DNA from: JBOGCH01 sp051656645
GTDB lineage: Bacteria > Bacteroidota > Bacteroidia > Bacteroidales > Marinifilaceae
DNA length: 64,000 nucleotides
Direction: 5' to 3'
Assembly (NCBI GenBank): GCA_051656645.1
Contig: JBOGCH010000040.1
Location: 186,001 to 250,000 of the forward strand
Positions within the stretch are counted from its first letter, which is position 1. Every line of letters begins with the position of its first letter. The translations under genes and the position numbers were made by a program. Positions 53,962 to 61,185 of this stretch are shown here, one piece after another. A model generated the notes under the pieces. That model ran no database searches. It saw only the letters and a list, made by a program, of their open reading frames with translations, and was not told where the DNA came from.

Positions 53962-54162
53962 TTAGATTACTTTATGCGGGCGAATAGTCACCTCAAGGTG
54001 TTTTTCTATCATTCCGCTTCCTTCGCATATTTCACACGTTACATACTCGTATTCACGCGATGGATAAATGGTTGTACATACACTTACTTTACCTTTACCT
54101 TCACATCGTTTACAGATGTCCAATTTTCTGTAATTCGTTTTTGATGTTACTTTTACTTCCAT
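53962..54162 (-). CDS. DnaJ-type zinc-finger mini-protein
   Basis: From ATG 54162 (MEVKVTSKTNYRKLDICKRC) the product is 66 residues with two CxxCxGxG motifs (CKRCEGKGKV and CEICEGSGMI), the zinc-binding unit of DnaJ/HSP40. It has no J-domain. A start at 54228 would overlap the next gene heavily. It may bind phage or host nucleic acid or client proteins; no role is shown. Confidence 0.65.
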   Translation of the reverse strand: MEVKVTSKTNYRKLDICKRCEGKGKVSVCTTIYPSREYEYVTCEICEGSGMIEKHLEVTIRPHKVI

Positions 54163-54167
54163 GTTTA

Positions 54168-54359
54168 TCAGTTTAAAAGTCCATATTTGTAAAAAAAACT
54201 CTTTGCTAAATTTCCTTTCATTTCCCACTCAAGCTTACCGTTACGTGTCATCTTTGATTTCTTGGCTTTACGGTTCCATACCACTATAATTTCATCAATA
54301 CCATTCTCACCAATCTCAAATCTGTGGGCAGTTACTATATGTTTTAATCTGGTAGGCAT
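54168..54359 (-). CDS. Small early phage protein, unknown
   Basis: The 63-residue basic product (RLKHIVTAHRFEIGENGIDE, VVWNRKAKKSKMTRNGKLEW) has a beta-strand/loop character and overlaps the upstream gene by 16 bp. No family is recognised. Confidence 0.55.
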   Translation of the reverse strand: MPTRLKHIVTAHRFEIGENGIDEIIVVWNRKAKKSKMTRNGKLEWEMKGNLAKSFFYKYGLLN

Positions 54360-54670
54360 ACTGTTATCGGTTTATCTAGTTCATTCCTGAGGCGTTTGCC
54401 AAAATCAAGGCTTTCAAATTTGTATTCTAGGCTGTCTTCGTACATTTTGACTATCTCCCTAGTGTTCCACATTGTCTTCATTTCTTTACATTGTTCCATA
54501 AAGTCATTATCAACAATATCTCTCTGATTTTTGAGCCAATTCCAAAATAGAGCATGATGCAGTATCCGCTCCGGATTACAATATTTACTCTCAATCACAC
54601 GGCAACCTACTTCAAAGAATATTTCATGATAGTACGGTTCCGTTATCCCCAACATGTTCAAAATTTCCAT
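54344..54670 (-). CDS. Small early phage protein, unknown
   Basis: The 108-residue, mainly helical product (MEILNMLGITEPYYHEIFFE, NPERILHHALFWNWLKNQRD) follows the B-like ATPase gene. Its start is preceded by a leader with three TTTAAA units. A role is not evident. Confidence 0.55.
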   Translation of the reverse strand: MEILNMLGITEPYYHEIFFEVGCRVIESKYCNPERILHHALFWNWLKNQRDIVDNDFMEQCKEMKTMWNTREIVKMYEDSLEYKFESLDFGKRLRNELDKPITVCLPD

Positions 54671-54694
54671 ATTTAAACAGCGTTTAAATAGTGT

Positions 54695-55639
54695 TTAAAT
54701 AGCACCTACTCCTGTAAAATCAAACATTGGAGCTCTATCCATATCGCGCATCATCTGTACGCAATTCATAATGCCTCTGTAGGTAGGTTTATTCATCCAT
54801 GAATAACGTTCGCCGTCTGTAACACGCCCTAATGCAATATCAATCTGAGTATCGTTTAGTCCGTACAGTTTAAAAATTGCTTCTGCATCTTTTGCAGTGG
54901 GTGCAGTTAAAACAGTGGGAAGTGAAAAGAAGCGATCTTCCAATTCGGAGAATAAGTGCCTGTTTCGTGCTTTTCCTCTTAGTACATTATCCATAAAGTA
55001 GGGAGTTCCTGCCAATACAACACCACAATATCCGCGTGCAGCTGTTAATATATCCTTAAGCACCGTCACATCTTTACTTTCCAATGCACTGACTTCATCA
55101 ATTACAAGTAAACAGTCATGGGATTTAAAATAATTGGCTATATCAAGAAGCTGTGTCGACATCTTTCCAGCTTTGTAACAACCCAATGTTTCCATTATTG
55201 TTGCTATAAGTTTTTTGGGCTTAGGAGATAATGAAGCATCTATATAATGGACACTTATTTTTCCTGCCGATTTCTTCTCTAAAGCCTTTTTAAATTTACT
55301 CAAAGCGTAGCTTTTGCCATATCCGCCTTTACCTATTATTACCTGTGCGCTTTTGTTGAAATAAGCGCTCTCACAAGCGGCAAATACACTTTTAAAATTA
55401 TCGGTAGGTACGCCATCAACAACGCCAATACTATCTATGTGCTTTTTCACAGTCTCCCAAACACCTGCACCTACCTTGCCTTCTACATTCCAATATTGTA
55501 GTATATTGGTAATCGTACCACCGGAAACTTTCAATCTTTCGGCATATTTATTCCGGCTTATTCCACTGCTTTCTATCAGCCTTTCTAAGGCATCCCGCAG
55601 TGTCTTTTTTTCATTGTCTGTTAATGTTGCCATATTCAT
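54695..55639 (-). CDS. MuB-like transposition ATPase
   Basis: The 314-residue AAA+ protein has an N-terminal helix-turn-helix (about residues 22-50; SRNKYAERLKVSGGTITNIL), a Walker A (VIIGKGGYGKSYAL near 100), a Walker B (CLLVIDEVSAL near 180) and an arginine-bearing sensor. It should bind target DNA and activate the A transposase and help avoid self-insertion. It is 14 bp after the A gene. Confidence 0.88.
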   Translation of the reverse strand: MNMATLTDNEKKTLRDALERLIESSGISRNKYAERLKVSGGTITNILQYWNVEGKVGAGVWETVKKHIDSIGVVDGVPTDNFKSVFAACESAYFNKSAQVIIGKGGYGKSYALSKFKKALEKKSAGKISVHYIDASLSPKPKKLIATIMETLGCYKAGKMSTQLLDIANYFKSHDCLLVIDEVSALESKDVTVLKDILTAARGYCGVVLAGTPYFMDNVLRGKARNRHLFSELEDRFFSLPTVLTAPTAKDAEAIFKLYGLNDTQIDIALGRVTDGERYSWMNKPTYRGIMNCVQMMRDMDRAPMFDFTGVGAI

Positions 55640-55653
55640 TATGGTTAATTGAG

Positions 55654-57750
55654 TTAATTATATTTTGCATTTAATTTGTCTAACAAATCATTATGGGCTT
55701 GCATGCCATTTATCTTATCGGTTTCCTGATTTTCCCATTGGTTATAATCATCTTTACTTTGGGCCTGGAAGTTTCCCTCAAAACCACTCCCTGTAGGGCG
55801 TATCATGTCCAATGTTTCACTAATCTCAACAGCCCGTTTAAACGCATTCTCATTCTCTTTTTCCCACTCCTGCAATGCATCTAAATAACCCTTTGGAGAT
55901 GCTCCGTTGCCATCTTGGTAGTCCTTAACGGTTGGAGCGAGTTTAGTTCTCTCATAAGCTGTGGCGATATACTTATCACCATCATACAATTTGATAAATG
56001 TGTCAAAACCGGATAGCGACACAACGCCTGTAAACTCCTTGTTTTGCCATTTGCTTTGAAACATAAAATCGGTTTCTCCATTTGCCTTGTCAGGCACAAT
56101 GAAAAAGCGTTTCTTACCGTCAATAACACGGGCTATACCATTTGTTTTGTATTGTACTTTCTTACTCAACTTGATAGTGAATAGTGTAGATATCTCCTGA
56201 CGTGTAAGCTCCTCTTTTCCGGGATAGTCAATATTATATTTATCACTCCGTGTATCACCATAACGTACACCGTGCTTATCTCTTTGAAGGCCTGTAGTAT
56301 TAAAGTGTTCAATACTTGCTTCAAGGTCTTTAATAAGCTCTTCTCGTGTCATTAGCTTCTCTTTTTTTCCACGGTAAGTGTCAGGGTTCATTTTGGCATC
56401 CAAACTGCGTGCGGTTATATTAGCACCCTTATAGTCCTGTTTAGTTTGTTGTTCCTGTTCTTGAAACTCTCCAAGTATGCGCTCAACCCACTTAGGACGT
56501 GCTTTTAATCCGGTACAAGGAAAATGCACATGGCTCATATTGTCCATCAATCCACTTATCGCGTCACTCATATGTACACTGCCTTGGTCATATTGCACCT
56601 GATAGGGTTTGCGCTTATTTTTATACAACGCATCACCTAATGCCTGTGCCACCAATTTGGAATTTTCAGTTACCCCAAACGCATGTCCTACAATAGCTCC
56701 GGAACAAGCATCAGCTACTATATACATGTATATATCGCTCTTTACCTTGCCATCTTCATCTATATAATATCGCTGTATAGGAGTTCCGTCAATAGACCAT
56801 AAATTATCCGGGTATTTAGGCTTTTCTCGTACCGTCTGAGGCATAATTGTGTTAATGGCAGCTGTACGTCCATTCCTGTTTTTAAACCAAATCTTTTTAA
56901 TGGACGGCTTCATAAGGAAGATTTCAATGCAGCTTACAGTTACCTTCTTCCAATCATATTTCTCAACCATAACGGTATTGTACTTTTCAGCCAAATCCAC
57001 AACGGATATCTTAGGTTCAGGACAACCATATTCACTAATCAACCATGATTTTGCCTGCTCTGTTAATTTTACGGCATTCTGTTTGTTAGCAAACTTGCGA
57101 CGGTCTATTAGGCAATCAGCGCCTACATTCATAAAGTCCGCTATTTTACGTGTCAATACACGTTCATTACAGGTTGTTATACCAATAACTAAATTCTCAT
57201 TCGTTTCACGATCAATTTCCTTTATAGCGGCTTGTCGCAATGCGCTAACACTCTTGTATCCTTTTGCATGGGCAGATTTAGCGGTAAGTAAACTTAACAT
57301 CTTTAACCATCCGCATGCACGTGCCAGTTGCGCACATTCTGTTACACTAAACAGATTTAAACCTTTAAAATACTCCTCTGTCTCACGGTCAATGACAATA
57401 CTCAAGGACAAGGACGATGCAAATCTACGCGCTTCACGCTCATGGCGTCGTGTCTCTTCATTTTCAAGCCACACTACCACCTCAACGCCTGCACATATTA
57501 CATCACGAACTAAATTCTTATATTTATCCTTTAAACCATCATAGTGTATCCACACATTACGACCTTCTTTATGATGTGGCCAACAGTTTACTTTGGAAAT
57601 CCTGTGTTTGTATAATCCATCTTTTAGAGAACACATCGAAATTCCACACGCTACCATCTCCTCGTAGCTCACGCATATCGCGCGCTCTCCGGGCTGTGCT
57701 ACATCACTGTAGCACTCTTTGGTTAATGGTATCGTTTTATACTGTGGCAT
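55654..57750 (-). CDS. MuA-like DDE transposase
   Basis: The 698-residue transposase has an N-terminal DNA-binding part (about residues 1-300, with helix-turn-helix pieces), an RNase H-like catalytic core with D (NLWSIDGTPIQRYY near 318), D (VQYDQGSVHMSD near 390) and E (WVERILGEFQEQEQQT near 425), and a beta-barrel C-terminal part followed by a helical tail that would contact B. It catalyses integration and replicative transposition. It carries the leader AAATAGCCGTTTAAACGACA shared with the SprT-like gene. Confidence 0.92.
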   Translation of the reverse strand: MPQYKTIPLTKECYSDVAQPGERAICVSYEEMVACGISMCSLKDGLYKHRISKVNCWPHHKEGRNVWIHYDGLKDKYKNLVRDVICAGVEVVVWLENEETRRHEREARRFASSLSLSIVIDRETEEYFKGLNLFSVTECAQLARACGWLKMLSLLTAKSAHAKGYKSVSALRQAAIKEIDRETNENLVIGITTCNERVLTRKIADFMNVGADCLIDRRKFANKQNAVKLTEQAKSWLISEYGCPEPKISVVDLAEKYNTVMVEKYDWKKVTVSCIEIFLMKPSIKKIWFKNRNGRTAAINTIMPQTVREKPKYPDNLWSIDGTPIQRYYIDEDGKVKSDIYMYIVADACSGAIVGHAFGVTENSKLVAQALGDALYKNKRKPYQVQYDQGSVHMSDAISGLMDNMSHVHFPCTGLKARPKWVERILGEFQEQEQQTKQDYKGANITARSLDAKMNPDTYRGKKEKLMTREELIKDLEASIEHFNTTGLQRDKHGVRYGDTRSDKYNIDYPGKEELTRQEISTLFTIKLSKKVQYKTNGIARVIDGKKRFFIVPDKANGETDFMFQSKWQNKEFTGVVSLSGFDTFIKLYDGDKYIATAYERTKLAPTVKDYQDGNGASPKGYLDALQEWEKENENAFKRAVEISETLDMIRPTGSGFEGNFQAQSKDDYNQWENQETDKINGMQAHNDLLDKLNAKYN

Positions 57751-57776
57751 TTTATTAAATTTTGTCGTTTAAACGG

Positions 57777-58357
57777 CTATTTTTCTTCTTTCTCAAGGTA
57801 AACATCGCAAGAGGGGCACATAGGCACTCCATAACTTATCCATTTGTTTGCTATCCGCACTGTATATCCGCACATCGGACACTCACATTTAAACATTCTG
57901 CACTTGTCAGGCTTCTGTGCCTTAGCAAGTCCCTGCGGAGTCAAACAGGCATGTGGAAACGTTCCTAGTTTGTTTACAATTTTGATAAAGTAGTTTTGCA
58001 AGGTTGCCGATGCGATACTACAGGACATCATTCCTTCTAAACCTATATATAAACCCAATTCCCTAAACTGCTTTCCGTGTCCATTCACTCCACAGGCATG
58101 CACAAGTTCATGAGTTAGTACACTCAAAATCCCCTGATCACCCAAAAGTTCCTCGATTGTTGGATTTATATATATCTGATATTTATTATCAGTGGCTATC
58201 TCGTTTGAATAACAAATCCCAAGCACCTTACGCTTGGCTACCCCCCCTTATGTGGAAATCCAATAGATACATGTACCTGCGGAACTTCTGCTTTCGGACG
58301 GAATAGCGGTCTCAATTCATCAACCGCCTTTTCTAACCATTGCTCTCTTGTTATCAT
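57777..58357 (-). pseudogene. SprT-like zincin metalloprotease gene with a frameshift at a G7 run
   Basis: ATG 58357 opens MITREQWLEKAVDELRPLFR ... IGFPHKGG then TAG. The continuation is one base out of frame: AKRKVLGICYSNEIATDNKY ... LTHELVHACGVNGHGKQF, with the HExxH-like zinc site and a C-terminal zinc ribbon (CECPMCGYTV, MCPSC). The break is at the run of seven G on the minus strand (58247-58241); eight G would give one 193-residue protein. A -1 ribosomal slip at AAG GGG GGG, phase variation, or a sequencing error would all explain it. If the internal GTG at 58226 is used, a 149-residue protein lacking the N-terminus results. Confidence 0.75.
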
Positions 58358-58388
58358 AATTTTGTCGTTTAAACGGCTATTTCTACTA

Positions 58389-58431
58389 GTTCCCGATGGC
58401 GGAGTCGAACCGCCACTTACGACCTTCCGGG
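58389..58431 (-). ncRNA. tRNA-like minihelix element, copy 2
   Basis: This is the same 43-base element as at 53919-53961, differing at one internal base (A for G, keeping a G-U pair in the outer stem). It starts 7 bases after the stop of the 98-codon gene and ends 31 bases before the SprT-like start. Confidence 0.6.
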
Positions 58432-58438
58432 ATAAATT

Positions 58439-58735
58439 TTATCTCTTAACCAATACAACCTTCGGTACTTTATTCCAATAGTCTCGTACCGCACTGATTA
58501 TGGCAATAATCCCATTTCTCACTCGCCATCTTATGGATGTGTTTCTGTGTACAAAGGCGTCAAGCTCCTTTGCGCTCACCCATTTCTCAAACTCTCTTAC
58601 TGCCGATTTATCCGCCACGTACATACAGTGAGACATCACTTCTCTATACAGCTCTGTTCCATTCAATTTCACTACACGCTCTACCGCATTGCTGTGATGT
58701 ATAAATTCTAATTCTATTACATGCAATTGTTTCAT
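58439..58735 (-). CDS. Small early phage protein, unknown
   Basis: The 98-residue product (MKQLHVIELEFIHHSNAVER, ADKSAVREFEKWVSAKELDA, AVRDYWNKVPKVVLVKR) is of mixed alpha/beta character with no known domain. It is second in the early operon, after the Ner-like gene. Confidence 0.6.
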   Translation of the reverse strand: MKQLHVIELEFIHHSNAVERVVKLNGTELYREVMSHCMYVADKSAVREFEKWVSAKELDAFVHRNTSIRWRVRNGIIAIISAVRDYWNKVPKVVLVKR

Positions 58736-58766
58736 AATCTTATAATTTACTAGTTGGTATTATGAG

Positions 58767-58997
58767 TTAATTATTAATCAATAAACTGTTTTCAAACTCC
58801 TCTATTCGTACTATAAACTGTTCTGCCTTTTCCTGCATTTTTAATCTACGCCCGGACCGCCTGCCGGCAAGAAAAGCCTCCACACTTCTTATAGATAAAC
58901 CGTAACTTTGTGCAAACAGAATGCGGTAACGACCTGTTAACATTTCTGTGTATTTTTTATTTTCAGGGTGCTGTATGTTGTTTTTCTTTTTATTCAT
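58767..58997 (-). CDS. Ner-like early regulator
   Basis: The 76-residue basic protein is first after the early promoter. YRILFAQSYGLSIRSVEAFL followed by AGRRSGRRLKMQEKAEQFIV looks like a helix-turn-helix. In Mu, Ner sits here and turns down both early and repressor transcription. Identity is from position and pattern. Confidence 0.6.
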   Translation of the reverse strand: MNKKKNNIQHPENKKYTEMLTGRYRILFAQSYGLSIRSVEAFLAGRRSGRRLKMQEKAEQFIVRIEEFENSLLINN

Positions 58998-59020
58998 ACC
59001 TTTGTCGTATTATTTCAAGA

Positions 59021-59051
59021 CAAATATAATCTAAGAAACTTAGATAACAAA
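59021..59051 (-). promoter_or_regulatory. Early phage promoter with embedded operator
   Basis: On the minus strand TTTG (59051-59048), 19 bases, then TATATTTG (59028-59021) is an exact Bacteroidetes promoter. The 19-base spacer contains the palindrome ATCTAAG-AAA-CTTAGAT (plus strand 59029-59045), so a bound repressor would block it. A related half-site CAAGAAATTTAGAC lies at 59061-59074. Confidence 0.8.
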
Positions 59052-59074
59052 GAAAAAGTACAAGAAATTTAGAC

Positions 59075-60163
59075 ATGATGAATTATTTTTCTAAAAATAT
59101 TAGATATTTGCGCAAAAAGAAAGGCTTAGGTCTTGATGAATTCGAATCATTAGGGATAAAGAAAGGCACTATGTCTAATTATGAACTAGGTAAAACAGAA
59201 CCAAAGTTTTCCACACTTCAAGATCTTTCTAAGTTTTTTAGAATGACAATTGACGACTTACTCAATATAGATATAGAAGTAACATTTAATGGCGTAGATT
59301 TCGAAGACTTACACGATCCTAAATACATGCCTAATTGGGAAAATATAGCAGAAGAGAAATGCACACCTAAATGCACACCTAAATGCACACCTAATTGGGA
59401 AAATATAACAGAAGAAAAATGTCCACCTAATTGTCCACCTAATCTCGAAAATATAGCCGAAGAAAAATGCATACCTAAATGCATACCTAAATGCATACCT
59501 AATTTGGAAAATATAGCAGAAGAAAAATGTATACCTAAATGTATACCTAAATGTATACCTAATTTGGAAAGCATAGCAGAAGGAGAAACACAACCTATAC
59601 AACTATCACTTACAAGCAATAGTACACCTATTTATAAAGATATCCCAATTGTTGACGTCACAGCGGCGGCAGGATGTGGTGCTTTTAACAGCGACCATCT
59701 GGACGTTGTGGATACAATACAACTACCGGAGTCAATGATTAAACGGTCATCTTTATATATATGTATTCGTGTAAAAGGGGAAAGTATGGCACCAACATTA
59801 TTAGATAGTGCCTACCTTATAATTCGCCAATTAAACCCTGACGAGTGGGCATATATGCCCGATCAGCATATTTACGTAGTATGTGATAATGAGGGGCGTG
59901 CATACGTTAAACGCCTTAAAAACCGCCTATCCAAAGGCTTCGTTGTTTGTATGTCCGACAACCCGGATAAAGCCTATTTTCCGAACTTCAATCTGCAACT
60001 AAACGAACTTCATACAGTGTGGTATGCCGAGTGGTACATTAGTGCAAAGATGCCTAACATTCATCAAACGTATTATCATAAACTTTCTGATCTTGAAGAT
60101 CGCTTTGATGAAATCAACAATAACTTCCAACTACTGCTCAAAAGCATCAATATTCCGAAGTAA
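59075..60163 (+). CDS. Lysogeny repressor, S24/LexA-type, with a Cys-Pro repeat linker
   Basis: The 362-residue protein has an HTH_3 domain (about residues 7-65; FSKNIRYLRKKKGLGLDEF, GTMSNYELGKTEPKFSTLQD), an unusual repetitive linker (about 86-175) and a C-terminal S24 peptidase domain. The linker is made of four 16-20-residue units of the form N-x-ENIAEEKC-x-PKC-x-PKC-x-P. Catalytic Ser is in VKGESMAPTLL and Lys in AYVKRLKN; AAGCGAF may be the self-cleavage region. It should hold lysogeny and be cleaved after DNA damage. It is divergent from the early operon. Confidence 0.85.
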   Translation: MMNYFSKNIRYLRKKKGLGLDEFESLGIKKGTMSNYELGKTEPKFSTLQDLSKFFRMTIDDLLNIDIEVTFNGVDFEDLHDPKYMPNWENIAEEKCTPKCTPKCTPNWENITEEKCPPNCPPNLENIAEEKCIPKCIPKCIPNLENIAEEKCIPKCIPKCIPNLESIAEGETQPIQLSLTSNSTPIYKDIPIVDVTAAAGCGAFNSDHLDVVDTIQLPESMIKRSSLYICIRVKGESMAPTLLDSAYLIIRQLNPDEWAYMPDQHIYVVCDNEGRAYVKRLKNRLSKGFVVCMSDNPDKAYFPNFNLQLNELHTVWYAEWYISAKMPNIHQTYYHKLSDLEDRFDEINNNFQLLLKSINIPK

Positions 60164-60227
60164 AATTATACTTCAAGCATTTAAACAGTCGTTTAACTAA
60201 CAAAAATATTATAGCAAAATTATACTT

Positions 60228-60349
60228 AATTGTACTAATTGTTTTTTCAAACAAGCAAGCAAAAAAACGTGTAACTCCTAGTAAAACAAGGCGGTTACAC
60301 GTTTTTCTCTCTCAATAAATATTTGTACTATTTGTTTTATGCCCTATAA
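60228..60349. other. Prophage left end with two transposase-binding-like sites
   Basis: Read inward from 60349 on the minus strand the end is TTATAGGGCATAAAAC, with AAATAGTACAAATATTTATT (GTAC at 60325-60328, 21 bases from the terminus) and a second AATTAGTACAATTAAG (GTAC at 60232-60235). They resemble the right-end sites. Confidence 0.65.
60263..60306. terminator. Terminator of the repressor gene
   Basis: AAAAACGTGTAAC (60263-60275) and GTTACACGTTTTT (60294-60306) are perfect complements, with T-runs on both strands. It insulates the phage end from host transcription. Confidence 0.88.
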
Positions 60350-60354
60350 TTATT
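60350..60354. repeat. 5-bp target-site duplication, left copy (TTATT)
   Basis: This is the same pentamer as at 28802-28806, next to the left phage terminus. Confidence 0.8.
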
Positions 60355-61185
60355 CGTTTTTTGCTTCCAGAGCAATTCTTCTGCTTCATCTTTGAAATTT
60401 TCATAGAGTCTACTAACATGGAACAGCTTTTCATGATTAGTAAGGAGTGTCAAGTCAGAACTTTCAAAATTAATACTCAAATCATGTGCATCTTGTGAAA
60501 GCATGTAACGTACAATTGAAGCAGCTGATAAGGAAAATTTAAATGGATTAATTTTATCATTTATGGGATCGTCAGTATAGAGATTGAACAGTCCTGGTTG
60601 TTCGTTTTTCCAGTTATTACAACATCCACAAGTTGGTTGCAGATTAAAAAAGGAAATGCATAAGAATGGGTAACGAGATTTGGGATAAAAATGATCTAAT
60701 TGATATCCTCCCTTTACCTTTGTAGATGAAATATGAATAGTTGCTGTATATTGAGAATTACAATATATACAGGTTTTTATATCTAATTTCTTTATATATG
60801 ATATCATTTCAGAGGAACGTACATCCTTATAGTGCATGATATTAACTAACTTTTCGTAGAACGAAAATTTACTTTTAGGAGTCTGCCAATCTTTTGATTT
60901 AATTTCATCTGCTGTGAGTCCATTAAAATATAAATTTTGATAATTTTCAAATTCAGATGGTTTGAGAATTAGGATATCAGAATAATGCCTTATGATCTCG
61001 GCTACATAGTCTGCATAACGATTCCATATAGGACTCCATGTAGTTCCTTCGTGCCTTAAATCCTGCTCAAAAGCAACTAATCCGTCCAGTGGCTGAATAA
61101 ATTTATTTGTTTTCTTAGAAAAAAGATATTGCCTGTACTCTTTTGCCATTTGCATTATAGCATCAGTTATAAAAATTCGCCTCAT
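60350..61185 (-). pseudogene. ptuB: 5' part of the HNH nuclease gene (ptuB-like), cut by the prophage
   Basis: The N-terminal 278 residues are intact: a helical start (MRRIFITDAIMQMAKEYRQY) and an HNH domain with TCIYCNSQYT, GGYQLDHFYPKSRYPFLC and NLQPTCGCCNNWKNEQPG (CxxC, DH, N, CxxC-N). After the duplicated AATAA the frame runs ten bases into phage DNA and stops at 60337. The missing 54 codons are at 28801-28633. PtuB-type HNH enzymes cut DNA together with the PtuA ATPase. The fused remnant lacks the C-terminus, so activity is doubtful. Confidence 0.8.

Larger units (their letters stand above)
28807..60349 (-). mobile_element. Mu-like transposable prophage with DGR (31,543 bp)
   Basis: The element lies with its left (repressor/transposase) end at 60349 and right end at 28807. 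Supporting facts: MuA-like DDE transposase and MuB-like ATPase, gp28/29/30/36-like head genes, a full contractile tail set, a 5-bp duplication, and ends in which a GTACAA core lies exactly 21 bases from each terminus. No integrase gene is present. Gene order on three blocks (early minus, head plus, tail minus) and the DGR recall the transposable Bacteroides phages of the hankyphage type, though the genome is shorter. All structural genes look intact apart from the SprT-like gene, so it may be inducible. Confidence 0.9.

Noticed and set aside
59218..59619. Minus-strand frames of 97-133 codons within the repressor
   Set aside because: They are produced by the in-frame tandem repeats of the repressor and have no independent signals.
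60344..60349. ATTATA shared near both phage ends (28807-28812 side and 60346-60351 side) as the target duplication
   Set aside because: It would leave the host gene out of frame and place the GTAC sites at unequal distances (16 and 14 bases) from the termini. TTATT gives an in-frame join and equal 21-base distances.
60337..61185. Complete HNH gene ending at 60337
   Set aside because: The last codons come from phage DNA beyond the 5-bp duplication; the natural C-terminus is found at 28801-28633.
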